A stretch of DNA of 64,000 nt from assembly GCA_030544215.1 (NCBI GenBank), contig JARZZO010000011.1, positions 54,681,587 to 54,745,586 of the forward strand, given 5' to 3'. Positions within the stretch are counted from its first letter, which is position 1, and each line of letters begins with the position of its first letter. Position numbers and translations under genes: made by a program. Below the pieces are notes generated by a model, which was not told where the DNA came from, searched no databases, and was given only the letters and a program-made list of their open reading frames with translations. This DNA is from Zantedeschia hybrid cultivar. Its lineage: Eukaryota; Streptophyta; Magnoliopsida; Alismatales; Araceae. Shown piece by piece: positions 9,769-20,092 of the stretch.

Positions 9769-12700
9769 ATGTCTCAGCGACCTGTGACCCGACGATCCGG
9801 ACAAAGCAAAGCAGAAGCGCGGGAGGCCTCGGCGCAGATGCTGCCTTCCGAAGGCGCACCTTCTGCCCCGCCGAGCCTGCCTCTGCCGACCATACCGGAG
9901 TCTCTCGGCTCGGAAGACCGAGTGGGGGTGCTCCAGCAGCAAGTGGCAACGCTGGCCGCTGCCGTCACGTCCCTAGCGCCTCTCCAGGAGATGGTATCCG
10001 CCATCGCCCAGCGCATGGGGCTGATAGGACAGCTTCCTCAGCAGGCGCCGCTTCCCCCGCTCTACCCAGTACAAGATGCCCGGTTCCGGCCGGCGCCTGC
10101 GCCGGTTCCTCCCAACGAGACCGCGGAGACGCGCAGCGAGCCCTCGACGCTACCTGTCCGAGCTCCTCGCGCTGATCGCCTGACGGAGCAGGATTATGCT
10201 TCGTCGGAGTACCGTCCGGCCCGAACCGGAGGGCAATCCGTCGCCACCTCGACCGCCCCGGACCTGGACCGGCGGCTGACGGCGATGCGCAAAGAGATGC
10301 AGCAGATGGTGTCTCGACCTCACGGAGCGCCCCTCGCCAGCAGCATCCTGGAGCAGACCCCATTCACGGCGGAGCTCCTAGCCACCGAGGTACCCCCCAA
10401 CTTCAAGCTGCCGAAGGGCCCTCTCTACGACGGAATGACAGATCCGGTCTGTCATTTCCAGAGATTTAACACTTATCTTCGGGTCCGAGGGATCTCCGAG
10501 GCAGTCCGCTGCCGTCTTTTTCCCCTCACCCTTGAAAAAATCGCCCTCACCTGGTTCGAGACTCTGGCCCCCAACTCCATCCACTCCCTGGTCCAGTTGG
10601 GCCAATTGTTCATCGACCAGTTCTATAATGCCACCCGGCAGTCCAAAACTTCCGCCAGCTTGCTGGCCATCCGGCAAGGCCCCACCGAAACTCTCCAGGA
10701 GTACTTCACCAAGTTCCGAACCGAGGCCGCCCAGATCCCGAACCTCGACAGCTCGATCGCGGTCTCAGCCGTGATCAGCGGGTGCCGGGACGAGGGGCTC
10801 CTCGGCTCCATCGGAAAGCGCCATCCCCCTACCTTCCAGGACCTCGTGGCCCGGGCCCATAAGTACATCAACCGAGAGGCCCTGATGATGTCCAGGGGCA
10901 AAGGCGCAACCGAAGCTACCTCGGCACCTGCTCCCCCGGTGGTCCGACCTCGGTCCGAGGACCAAGAGCCCTCCCGAAAGCGCTATCGCCGGGAGGATTG
11001 GGACAAGGAAAGGCGACGGGACCCGCAGCCGCGGCACCTACCCTTACCTGCTCCCCCTTCCCGGATGCTCATGGAGGTGAAGGGCATGCTCCGGCGGCCT
11101 GATCGCATCAAGACCGATCCTCGCCGAAGGGACCCCGGCAGATACTGCGAATATCACCGAGAGATCGGCCACACGACGCACGAGTGCCGACAGCTCCGGG
11201 AAGAAATCGACCGCATCATCCGGGAGGGGAGATTGCCGCAGTATCGGCGAGAGCAGCCGCCGCAGCAGAACCGGGACGTCCCTGCAGCGCCCAGGCAACA
11301 ACCACCCCCGGCAATAGAAGCCGCTCCTCCGCCAAAAGCCACCTCGGCCCCGGTTGAATCATCCCATCAAAGACCCAGCTCTGGGTCTATCATGATGATA
11401 TCCGGAGGGCCCGGGGAGGGGTCAAGGTCGCGGCAGCGCAACACCATAGCGGCGGTTGACGGCGAGCCGAAGCGGCCTCGTCTGGAAGACATCACCTTCG
11501 GCGCCGAGGACCTGACTGATGTTCAGGTCCCTCATGATGACGCCCTCGTCGTCAATGCTGTAATAAATAGCTATGATGTACACAGGATCTTTGTGGATAA
11601 TGGAAGTGCCCCAAACATCTTGTTTTACGACTGTTTCGAGAAGATGGGATTGAGTGAGGCTAATATGAAGCCTCACCGGGGCCCCCTCTTCGGTTTTAAC
11701 GGCTCGCCCTGCCGAGTAGAGGGTATTGTCCGGCTTCCTGTAACTTTAGGCTCCGCCCCCCGGCAATTAACCGTTGAAACGGACTTTGCCGTTGTAAAGA
11801 TCGAGTCAGCCTACAACGCCATATTCGGCCGAAGGCTCATTGGCGGGGTCGGAGCCGTGCCATCATCCTTCCATCAGAAGCTGAAGTTTCATACCAGCCA
11901 CGGAATAGGCGAGGCCAAAGGGAACCAAGAAGCGGCCCGGCAGTGCTACATGATTTCGGTCAAGGGGAAGACCGCAGCCGAAACCCTGACGATCGAGTCA
12001 TCAGCCGAGGCATCTCCGGGAGAAGCACTCCTCGCCGTCCCTGTTCCGGGAGGCGAGGGACGAGTCCTGATGATAGGCTCCGGCCTGGAAAAGATTGCAG
12101 CAGAGAAGCTTACCGAGTTTTTGAAAGAGAATCTCTACGTCTTCGCCTGGTCTCCGTCGGACATGCCCGGGGTTGACCCGGAGATAGCCGAGCACCGTCT
12201 CCACACCGATCCCAACCAGCCCCCAGTGAAGCAGAAGCGGCGCACCTTCAATCAAGAAAGGAGAACCGCCATCCAAGCCGAAGTGCAGAAGGGGCTGGAC
12301 GCCGGACACCTCCGAGAGGTGCATCATCCGGAGTGGATCGCCAACGTGGTCATGGTGCCAAAGAAAGAGGGCAAGTGGCGTATGTGCGTGGACTTCACCA
12401 ACCTCAACAAAGCCTGTCCGATAGACAGCTTTCCGCTGCCTCGGATAGACCAGGTGGTGGACGCGACTTCCGGCCACGAGCTCTTAAGCTTCCTCGACGC
12501 CTATTCGGGCTACCACCAGATCCGGGTGCATCCGGATGACGAGAGTAAGACCAGCTTCACGACCGATTTGGGCCTGTACTGCTACACCCGAATGCCCTTC
12601 GGTCTGAAGAACGCCGGCGCAACATACCAGCGCCTGGTCAACAAAGTGTTCGCTCCACAGCTGGGCCGAAACATGGAGGTCTACATAGACGACATGTTGG

Positions 12701-15285
12701 TCAAGAGCCGCATCGCTGCAGAGCATTTGGCCGACCTAGCCGAGACTTTCTCCGTCCTTAGGCGGTACAACATAAAGCTGAATCCGGCCAAGTGCGCCTT
12801 CGGGGTAGCCTCCGGCAAGTTCCTCGGTTACATGGTCACCCACCGTAGGGTGGAAGCCAACCCCGAGAAGATTTCGGCCATCATGCAGATGCGCCCCCCG
12901 GCGAACATCCGAGAAGTACAGAAGCTGAACGGGAGGATCGCAGCCCTCAGTCGCTTCATGTCAAGGGCGGCCGACTATTGTTTCCCCTTCTTCAAGCTAC
13001 TGAAGGAGGCCAACAACTTCGAGTGGACGGAAGAGTGCCAAGTAGCCTTCGACCAGCTGAAGGCCTACCTCTCCAAAGTCCCCATCTTATCCAAGCCAGT
13101 TCCCGGGGAACCCCTGAGCTTATACCTTGCGGTCTCCGAGACGGCTCTCAGTGCCGTCCTCATCCGAGAGCAAGAAGGCATGCAGAAACCGGTTTATTAT
13201 ACCAGCCGAGCCCTTCAAGGGGCAGAACTCCGGTACCTTGCCCTGGAGAAGTTGGCTCTGGCCCTTGTCTCGTCCGCAAGGAGGCTCCGGCCCTATTTTC
13301 TGGCCCATTCCGTGAAAGTCCTCACCAACCAGCCCCTGAGGCAAGTCCTCTCCCGACCAGAGGTGTCCGGCAGGCTGGCAAAATGGGCAATCGAGCTAGG
13401 AGAGTTCGATATCTCCTACGCTCCTCGGGTAGCAATAAAAGCCCAGGCGTTGGCAGATTTCATCGCTGAACTTACCCCTGGCCTCTCCGGGGCGCCTCAG
13501 CCAGTACCAAACGCGCCCGAAGCCGAGGCTACTTCGGCTCCCACGCCAGCCGACGAATGGCGACTCTTCGTAGACGGCTCCGCGTGCTCCACGGGCAGCG
13601 GCGCCGGATGGATCCTGGCATCGCCCGAAGGGGTCGTCACGGAGTACGCCCTGCGCTTCTCCTTCCCAGCAACCAACAATGCCGCCGAGTATGAAGCTCT
13701 CATCTCCGGCCTCCGGGCCGCAAAGAAGCTCGGCGCCCGGAACCTGAAGGCCTTCAGCGATTCCCAGCTGATCGCCAGCCACATCTCCGGGGAGTACGAG
13801 GCTCGGGACGCAATGATGGCTTCTTATCTCCAGGTGACTCGCAAAATCCTCGCCCAATTCGACTCTTATGAAGTCGTGAGGATCCCGAGAGCCGAGAATG
13901 CCCGAGCCGATGCACTTTCCCGGCTGGCGTCAACTCAAGACGGGGGGGGGGGGGGGGGGCGAATGATCCTCGTCGAGGAGCTCGCCGAACCAAGCCTCGG
14001 CGAAACCACAGCCATGCAAGTCGCTGAGGCCGAGGCCGAGGCCGAGACATGGATGACCCCCCTCGTCGCTTTCCTTCTCCAAGGAGAAGTCCCGCCAGAT
14101 CCGAAGGAGGCAAAGCGCATTCGACAGCGCTCATCCCACTTTCTTCTTCTAGACGGGGTCCTGTACAAGAAATCCTTCGGCCGACCACTGCTGCGGTGCC
14201 TCGGCCCAGCTGAAGCCGACTACGCCACAAAAGAAGTCCATGAAGGGGTATGCGGAGCGCATGCGGGAGGAAGGGCCTTGGCTCACAAGCTTCTAAGGCA
14301 AGGCTACTGGTGGCCATCACTCCGAGAGGACGCTTTAGCCCTCGTACGGCGCTGTGACCAGTGCCAGAGGTATAGCTCCCTCATCCACCAGGCAGCCGCC
14401 CTTCTTACCCCCTTATCCGACTCCTGGCCTTTCGCTCAGTGGGGGATCGACCTCCTGGGGCCTTTTCCCGTCGCCACCGGCCAGAGAAAATTCCTCATCG
14501 TGGCAGTAGATTATTTCACTAAGTGGGTCGAAGCCGAACCCCTCGCGGCAATAACCGATAACAATGCTTGGAACTTCGTCTGGAAGTCCATCATTTCCCG
14601 GTTCGGCATCCCTCGGGCCATCATTTCTGACAATGGGAAGCAGTTCGACAGCCGGTGGTTCAGCGACAACTGCGCCAGCTTCGGCATACTCCACAAATTC
14701 ACTTCGGTGGCGCATCCTCGAACAAACGGCCAAGTCGAAGTCGTTAACCGAAGCCTCCTACAGGGATTGAAAACCCGTCTCGGCGAAGCTAAGGGCCGAT
14801 GGGTAGAGGAGCTGCCAAGTGTTCTGTGGGCTTATCGGACGACAAGCCGAACCCCCACCGGCGAAACTCCCTTTCGCATGGCCTATGGCATAGAGGCCGT
14901 CATTCCGGTGGAGATCGGCCTTCCCTCTCCCAGGGTCGTTGCTTACGATCCGAAGGCCAACGAAGAAGGTCTGAAGGACCACCTGGACCTCATTGAAGAG
15001 ACCCGAGACAAGGCTCGTATCCGGCTGGTCGCTTATCAACAGCGCATGGCGAAGTACCACAACACTCGAGTAAAGCCCCGATGCTTTGAAGTAGGGAGCC
15101 TCGTGTTGAGGAACGCTCATGCTTCCAAACCAGCCGAAGCCTCAGGAAAACTTGCCCCCAACTGGGAGGGGCCCTATCGGGTCAGGGAGGTAATCAGGCG
15201 TGGAGCTTATCGGTTGGAGACCCTTTCGGGCCAGCCTCTCCCTCGCACCTGGAATGTTGAGCGCCTTTGGCGTTATTATGTGTAA
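9769..15285 (+). CDS. Gag-Pol polyprotein of the gypsy element (1838 aa, intact)
   Basis: One open frame starts at the first ATG after the primer site and encodes Gag and Pol without a frameshift. Domains in order: proline-rich N-terminus; Gag core about 206-345 (FKLPKGPLYDGMTDPVCHFQ); knuckle-like CEYHREIGHTTHEC at 460; aspartic protease with DNGS at 610; reverse transcriptase about 850-1030 with YIDD at 972-975; a first RNase H about 1118-1240; an archaeal-type RNase H from LFVDGSACS (Asp1269) to ADALSRL; an integrase zinc finger about 1490-1540; and an integrase core with Asp1561, Asp1621 and Glu1657 (35 residues between the last two). It ends NVERLWRYYV. A run of 18 G (13942-13959) codes six glycines between RNase H and integrase. 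All catalytic residues I checked are present, so this copy may still be functional. Confidence 0.95.
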   Translation: MSQRPVTRRSGQSKAEAREASAQMLPSEGAPSAPPSLPLPTIPESLGSEDRVGVLQQQVATLAAAVTSLAPLQEMVSAIAQRMGLIGQLPQQAPLPPLYPVQDARFRPAPAPVPPNETAETRSEPSTLPVRAPRADRLTEQDYASSEYRPARTGGQSVATSTAPDLDRRLTAMRKEMQQMVSRPHGAPLASSILEQTPFTAELLATEVPPNFKLPKGPLYDGMTDPVCHFQRFNTYLRVRGISEAVRCRLFPLTLEKIALTWFETLAPNSIHSLVQLGQLFIDQFYNATRQSKTSASLLAIRQGPTETLQEYFTKFRTEAAQIPNLDSSIAVSAVISGCRDEGLLGSIGKRHPPTFQDLVARAHKYINREALMMSRGKGATEATSAPAPPVVRPRSEDQEPSRKRYRREDWDKERRRDPQPRHLPLPAPPSRMLMEVKGMLRRPDRIKTDPRRRDPGRYCEYHREIGHTTHECRQLREEIDRIIREGRLPQYRREQPPQQNRDVPAAPRQQPPPAIEAAPPPKATSAPVESSHQRPSSGSIMMISGGPGEGSRSRQRNTIAAVDGEPKRPRLEDITFGAEDLTDVQVPHDDALVVNAVINSYDVHRIFVDNGSAPNILFYDCFEKMGLSEANMKPHRGPLFGFNGSPCRVEGIVRLPVTLGSAPRQLTVETDFAVVKIESAYNAIFGRRLIGGVGAVPSSFHQKLKFHTSHGIGEAKGNQEAARQCYMISVKGKTAAETLTIESSAEASPGEALLAVPVPGGEGRVLMIGSGLEKIAAEKLTEFLKENLYVFAWSPSDMPGVDPEIAEHRLHTDPNQPPVKQKRRTFNQERRTAIQAEVQKGLDAGHLREVHHPEWIANVVMVPKKEGKWRMCVDFTNLNKACPIDSFPLPRIDQVVDATSGHELLSFLDAYSGYHQIRVHPDDESKTSFTTDLGLYCYTRMPFGLKNAGATYQRLVNKVFAPQLGRNMEVYIDDMLVKSRIAAEHLADLAETFSVLRRYNIKLNPAKCAFGVASGKFLGYMVTHRRVEANPEKISAIMQMRPPANIREVQKLNGRIAALSRFMSRAADYCFPFFKLLKEANNFEWTEECQVAFDQLKAYLSKVPILSKPVPGEPLSLYLAVSETALSAVLIREQEGMQKPVYYTSRALQGAELRYLALEKLALALVSSARRLRPYFLAHSVKVLTNQPLRQVLSRPEVSGRLAKWAIELGEFDISYAPRVAIKAQALADFIAELTPGLSGAPQPVPNAPEAEATSAPTPADEWRLFVDGSACSTGSGAGWILASPEGVVTEYALRFSFPATNNAAEYEALISGLRAAKKLGARNLKAFSDSQLIASHISGEYEARDAMMASYLQVTRKILAQFDSYEVVRIPRAENARADALSRLASTQDGGGGGGRMILVEELAEPSLGETTAMQVAEAEAEAETWMTPLVAFLLQGEVPPDPKEAKRIRQRSSHFLLLDGVLYKKSFGRPLLRCLGPAEADYATKEVHEGVCGAHAGGRALAHKLLRQGYWWPSLREDALALVRRCDQCQRYSSLIHQAAALLTPLSDSWPFAQWGIDLLGPFPVATGQRKFLIVAVDYFTKWVEAEPLAAITDNNAWNFVWKSIISRFGIPRAIISDNGKQFDSRWFSDNCASFGILHKFTSVAHPRTNGQVEVVNRSLLQGLKTRLGEAKGRWVEELPSVLWAYRTTSRTPTGETPFRMAYGIEAVIPVEIGLPSPRVVAYDPKANEEGLKDHLDLIEETRDKARIRLVAYQQRMAKYHNTRVKPRCFEVGSLVLRNAHASKPAEASGKLAPNWEGPYRVREVIRRGAYRLETLSGQPLPRTWNVERLWRYYV

Positions 15286-15344
15286 GTCACTTTTCCCCAG
15301 ACTTACAGCCGAAGAGTATGAATAAAGACTTCTTTTATCAGGAA
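15286..15344 (+). other. Spacer between gag-pol stop and tandem array
   Basis: A short unique stretch following the TAA/TGTAA end of gag-pol. No feature recognised. Confidence 0.5.
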
Positions 15345-16425
15345 GCATGGTATTCTTTCTAAGTCCGTGTAAACCGTACCGGGAGTGGCTTCGGCCATGC
15401 AAACCGTATCGGGAGCGGCATGGTATTCTTTCTAAGTCCGTGTAAACCGTACCGGGAGTGGCTTCGGCCATGCAAACCGTATCGGGAGCGGCATGGTATT
15501 CTTTCTAAGTCCGTGTAAACCGTACCGGGAGTGGCTTCGGCCATGCAAACCGTATCGGGAGCGGCATGGTATTCTTTCTAAGTCCGTGTAAACCGTACCG
15601 GGAGTGGCTTCGGCCATGCAAACCGTATCGGGAGCGGCATGGTATTCTTTCTAAGTCCGTGTAAACCGTACCGGGAGTGGCTTCGGCCATGCAAACCGTA
15701 TCGGGAGCGGCATGGTATTCTTTCTAAGTCCGTGTAAACCGTACCGGGAGTGGCTTCGGCCATGCAAACCGTATCGGGAGCGGCATGGTATTTTTTCTAA
15801 GTCCGTGTAAACCGTACCGGGAGTGGCTTCGGCCATGCAAACCGTATCGGGAGCGGCATGGTATTCTTTCTAAGTCCGTGTAAACCGTACCGGGAGTGGC
15901 TTCGGCCATGCAAACCGTATCGGGAGCGGTATGGTATTTTTTCTAAGTCCGTGTAAACCGTACCGGGAGTGGCTTCGGCCATGCAAACCGTATCGGGAGC
16001 GGCATGGTATTTTTTCTAAGTCCGTGTAAACCGTACCGGGAGTGGCTTCGGCCATGCAAACCGTATCGGGAGCGGCATGGTATTCTTTCTAAGTCCGTGT
16101 AAACCGTACCGGGAGTGGCTTCGGCCATGCAAACCGTATCGGGAGCGGCATGGTATTTTTTCTAAGTCTGTGTAAACCGTACCGGGAGTGGCTTCGGCCA
16201 TGCAAACCGTATCGGGAGCGGCATGGTATTCTTTCTAAGTCCGTATAAACCGTACCGGGAGTGGCTTCGGCCATGCAAACCGTATCGGGAGCGGCATGGT
16301 ATTCTTTCTAAGTCCGTGTAAACCGTACCGGGAATGGCTTCGGCCATGCAAACCGTATCAGGAGCGGCATGGTGTTCTTTCCAAGTCCATGCAAACCGTA
16401 TCGGGAGCGACATGGCATTCTTCCT
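15345..16425 (+). repeat. 73-bp tandem array, 14 full units plus a decayed one
   Basis: Units begin GCATGGTATTCTTTCTAAGT at 15345 and every 73 bp after that up to 16294, with a degenerate unit at 16367. Each unit is itself a diverged dimer: AAACCGTACCGGGAGTGG and AAACCGTATCGGGAGCGG occur once per unit. Units 1-6 are identical by eye. Units 7-14 carry single changes (CTTTCT to TTTTCT, CCGTGT to CCGTAT or CTGTGT, GGGAGT to GGGAAT), and the last is strongly altered. Short reading frames on the minus strand rotate through the three frames because 73 is not a multiple of three, so the array is not coding. Confidence 0.95.
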
Positions 16426-16770
16426 AAGCCCGCCGATACCTTGATCCGAAGGTGGTTCCGGCCACATATACCGGTTCGGGAAGCGGCAGGGCATATTTAA
16501 GTTCGCGCAAGCAGAAGCATGAGTGGCTTCGGCCACCCGAAATACATCAGAAGCGGCAAGATGTCCCTTCGGATCATGTGGACCACGTTAGTAAAGGCCC
16601 CGGCCGAGTACTATGGCGACATTCTATCCAAATCTACATCGGGTCTCGGCCTTACAAGCTATAGCGAACGATGACAGGATCTCAGGCTTCTGAAGGGCCA
16701 TATTCGGTCGATCATACACAAACACCAAGGTAAAGTCGAAAACATTCCTTATATTTACAGAAAAGGAAGT
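16426..16770 (+). repeat. Decayed continuation of the tandem array
   Basis: Words of the 73-bp unit recur with drift (GGTGGTTCCGGCCACATATA, GAGTGGCTTCGGCCACC, AGCGGCA), so the array once extended further. From about 16600 the similarity fades into unremarkable sequence. Confidence 0.55.
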
Positions 16771-16774
16771 ACAA

Positions 16775-16922
16775 AAACCGGCCATACCCCTGGCCGAGGG
16801 CTTACAACAGAAGAAGAAGTGAAAGCCGGCCGTATACTTGGCCGGAGGTTTACGATAGAAGAAGAAGCGTAAACCAGCCATACCCTTGGCCGAGGGCTTA
16901 CAACAGAAGAAGAAGCAGAAAC
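16775..16922. repeat. Three copies of a ~48-bp minisatellite
   Basis: Copies start near 16775, 16822 and 16871 and share the core TTGGCCGAGGGCTTACAACA followed by GAAGAAGAAG. They lie just beyond the stop of the antisense gene, so they would fall in its 3' untranslated region. Confidence 0.75.
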
Positions 16923-17665
16923 CGGGGCAGGTCCCCGCGTCATTCTTCGGCTTCGGCCTCCACCACCTCGGCTGCGGCTTGTCCCGGAGAGGGAGAGGGA
17001 GAGGGAGAGTCGACGATCTGCACCGCTTCAGGCGTGGCAGCCTCCTCAGCGGCAGCCTCCTCAGGGACAGCCTCCTCAGGGGCCCCCTCGGCGGGCGCAG
17101 CTTCATCATCCGGCCCAGGAGTCGAGGTCCTCTCGGCCATAAGTCCCTGCCACCAAGACAGGAGCTCCTTGGCTTCCTCACCCCTCGGTAGGGCGACCCC
17201 AGTCAGATCGACGCTCGGGCAGGCCCTCTGGGCGACAGCCAACCCGAGGTCGAAGACGGAGGAGGAAGCCAGCAGTTGAGCTTGGATGATCTCTTCGGTG
17301 AAGTCCGGGCCGGCCTTGTAATCAGCTACGGCCATGTCCGCCACCTCCTCCAGCTCCCGCTTCAGCGCCGATACCTCCTCGGCGTGTCGCCGCTTCTCCG
17401 AGGCCCGCCGGGAGTCCTTCTCTTGAATCTGGGCCTTGAGGGCCCGGATCTCGGACTGAGCCGCGGCGAGCTCCCCCTCGGCCTTCACCTTGGCCTTGGC
17501 AGAAGCACGGGCCTCAGCTGTCCTCTCCTCCAGCTGCGCCCGCGCCCGGGCACTCGCGGTTACGAGCCCATCGACTAAGGGCTCGATGTCGGGCACCACC
17601 GAAGTACCCTCGCCCGAGCCGTCTGACTCCCTCTCGGCCTCCAGGAGCTGGAGTCGGAGCTGCTC

Positions 17666-17668
17666 CTA
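17666..17668 (-). other. In-frame stop breaking the antisense gene
   Basis: TAG on the minus strand after MHH, with the coiled-coil frame continuing directly behind it (EQLRLQLLEAE). A single C-to-T change in a CAG codon would explain it, but this is inference. Confidence 0.65.
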
Positions 17669-19261
17669 ATGGTGCATCAGGACGCTACCCGTCACCGCAG
17701 CCTGCGGGCCGAAAGCAAACAATGATCAGAAAAAAGAAAAACCAAGAGAAAGCTAAGGAAAGCTCGACTGAAGCATCTTCAAGCTCAATACCTGGACCGA
17801 CAACCGAGCGCTCATCGCCGCCAAGTCGATGACCGAATGGCGCTTCAGCCCTTCAAAGGCCGAAGGGAGAGTAAGACTGCGGAGCAGACGGAGGCACGTC
17901 TGCGAGTCTTCCATACTATCGTCCTCGTAAATCCCCGGTTCGGGGCGCCACCACTTGCGTTGCGCCCGGGGCGCCTGCGACCCGGCGCCTTCGTCACCGG
18001 CCCCGGCCGAAACAGCCGGAGGGGAATCGCCCCTCGGCGCCTCAGGAGACGCCAGCCTTGCGGCCCTTCGGGCCTCGGCACTCCTCCTGACCAGCGGAGC
18101 CTCCTCCGCGTCTACGGCCCCTTCTAACCGGGGGCGCTTTGACACTCGGCCGCCCCTTCGAGCGGCGAATTTGGACTTTTGCTCCCTCTCGAGAGCGGCG
18201 GCAGCAGCACGGCCCTCAGTAGAGGCCGCAGTCCTTGGGACCCCGCCTCGGGTCCTCGGAGCCCCAGCACCTCGGCCGGACCTGCCTGCCGCCTGCGGGG
18301 CCGGTGCCCGGCCCGGACCGCGCTGGTCGGATATCCGATCGAGGAGGGCGTCGAGATCGGCCATTGCTGCAAGCAAGAAGAGCCTGTCAGAAACAGAATA
18401 GTGAGCAAGTACAAACTTAAAGCCGACTTACCCTCGGCCGAAACTTCATCAGCATCCTCAGCCGGAAGAGCTTCGGCCAGAGGAGCGGCAGCCCTTCCTC
18501 CGCGGCCCCGAGGAGTCTCCCCGGGAGGAAGGTAGGAGAAGGCCCGCACCGGATCGGACCGAGGATCCGGCCATACCCCGGCGTTCACCAGACGCTCCGA
18601 CGCGCTGAGAAGCCCCCAGACATTGTACGGGGCCCTCATCTGGATGCGACCCACGAGGGTGCTCTGGACTGGGGTGAGGACAGGAGGATCCGAGAGGCCT
18701 GCGGCCAGCGACGCCCATTCAGTGGGGAAGGGCCACACGCTTTCCTCTTTCTCCGGCAGGGAGACGAAGACGAACTTCCTCTTCCAGCCATAGATAGACG
18801 AAGGCTTCCCGGAGAATACGCTTCGGCCGACCCGAGGGATGAAGCAGTACCACTCGGACTTCCCCTGCCTTTGGATTTTGAAGAGATAACGGAAGACATT
18901 GATGGAAGGGCGGATCTTCACATGAGCAAAGACGCTCAAGAAGCCGTATACGGTACGCCAGGAGTTGGGAAAGAGCTGAGACGGGGCCAGCCCGTAGAAG
19001 CTGAGAAGGTTGATGACGAAGGTGGGGAGAGGAAGACGGAAACCCGCCTCGAAGCTATCAACATAAATAGAGAAGGAACCCGGGCGGAAAGTGTTAGCCC
19101 GGGTGGCGGAGTCAGGCCGAAGGACCGTCATCCAGGAAGAGAGCTGGAAGTAAGAAACAAGGCGCATAACCTCTGCGTCCGAAAGGGCGCATGATGCTTC
19201 CGAAGCCATATCAGGACGACGGCGTCCCGAAGTGGAAGCCTGGCCTGGGTTCCGGACCTCT

Positions 19262-19350
19262 TCGGCGTACTCAGCCCCGGAAGCCTCGGCCCCGGAGGTC
19301 TCGGCCCTGGAAACCTCGGCTCCGGAAGCCTCGGACCCCTCAGTCCCGGA
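19262..19350. repeat. 15-bp minisatellite coding the Ser/Glu/Ala repeat
   Basis: Repeats of GCCTCGGCCCCGGAG and close variants, in phase with the antisense reading frame, give the SGAEASGAE-type protein repeat. Confidence 0.65.
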
Positions 19351-19751
19351 AACCTCGGACTCTTCAGACATCGCGGAGGCAGGGGAATCTGAGGTGAGGG
19401 GATCTGACAGAAGAGATCTCGGAGAGTGGGAAGGAGTATACTCCTCGTCCGAAGGAGTAATCTCACTGGAAGAACCCCGGACCATAAGGCCACGAAGGGA
19501 AGGAAGAAAGCTAGGGCTTACTCGCAGGAAGGGGGAGGAGATCTCTCCTGAACCGAGCACGGCTTCTCAAGCCTCCCAGCTCCACCAGCGATGCGCTCCG
19601 AGGAATGGAAACCTTCCCACGGTGGCCGACAAGCTCGGACGAAGCCTTCAGGAAGCTAGCTTTCCGCTGGAGAAGGAAGAAGAGCTTGGATGATCGCAAA
19701 AGAAACGCAAGCGCAGCAGCAGGAAGAAGAACAGTGCCCTGCTGAGGGCTT

Positions 19752-19761
19752 GTATTTATAG
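19752..19761 (-). promoter_or_regulatory. TATA box of the antisense gene
   Basis: CTATAAATAC on the minus strand, about 190 bp before the antisense ATG at 19560. It is a canonical plant TATA outside the LTRs, so the antisense gene appears to have its own promoter. Confidence 0.65.
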
Positions 19762-19840
19762 AGCCCACTCGAAGCGCCTCCCGCCGAAGCCAATGGCCGA
19801 GATCGTCCCGCTCGTCCCCTCGCTCCTCTCAGATGCCCGC

Positions 19841-20092
19841 CACGTGCACCGTCCTTCGGCAATGATGACGGGCCGGCTCCGGGACTTGCGGCGAAGCAAT
19901 CAACGGCCGAGGGCGCTCCGACCCTTCGGCTGACCGTCCGAATACGCGCCACGTGTCCCGATCCGCGCGCTGAAGATGAGAGAGGCGGCAATCCGAGTGA
20001 AGCCTCGGGCAGAGAGCCGAGGCGATCCGCGACCCGTAAGCGGTCAGGATCCTTTTGTGTTTTCGACGGAGCGGCCGGATGCGCGACACGTG
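19841..20092 (-). promoter_or_regulatory. Cluster of three G-boxes upstream of the antisense TATA
   Basis: CACGTG occurs at 19841-19846, 19950-19955 and 20087-20092, two of them in the ABRE-like form CCACGTGTC or ACACGTGTC. All lie 80-340 bp upstream of the antisense TATA box and just inside the 3' LTR. G-box/ABRE elements bind bZIP and bHLH factors; stress or light regulation is inference. Confidence 0.55.

Larger units (their letters stand above)
16940..19560 (-). pseudogene. Three-exon antisense gene in the gypsy element (Transposase_28-like N-terminus, coiled-coil C-terminus), one stop
   Basis: Reading on the minus strand: exon 1 19560-18432, intron 18431-18367 (65 bp, donor G|GTAAGT, acceptor TTGCAG), exon 2 18366-17792, intron 17791-17702 (90 bp, donor CAG|GTATTG, acceptor CCGCAG), exon 3 17701-16940. 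The phases join cleanly (1129 + 575 + 762 = 2466 bases). Exon 1 has a Ser/Glu-rich repeat (about residues 65-97, SGAEASGAE) and from about residue 132 a domain like the putative gypsy-type transposon family (LPTFVINLLSFYGLAPSQL, NVFRYLFKIQ). Exon 2 is basic and Ala-rich. Exon 3 is a long Glu/Ala/Lys coiled coil with an acidic tail. A TAG at 17666-17668, eleven codons into exon 3, truncates it. Such antisense frames recur in plant Tat elements; their function is unknown. The splice sites are inferred. Confidence 0.75.

Noticed and set aside
9402..10175. 257-codon frame crossing the gypsy 5' LTR end and overlapping gag
   Set aside because: It crosses the LTR boundary and primer site and overlaps gag in another frame; no recognisable domain.
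15345..16425. CRISPR-like array
   Set aside because: Units are contiguous 73-bp tandem repeats with no unique spacers, in a plant retrotransposon.
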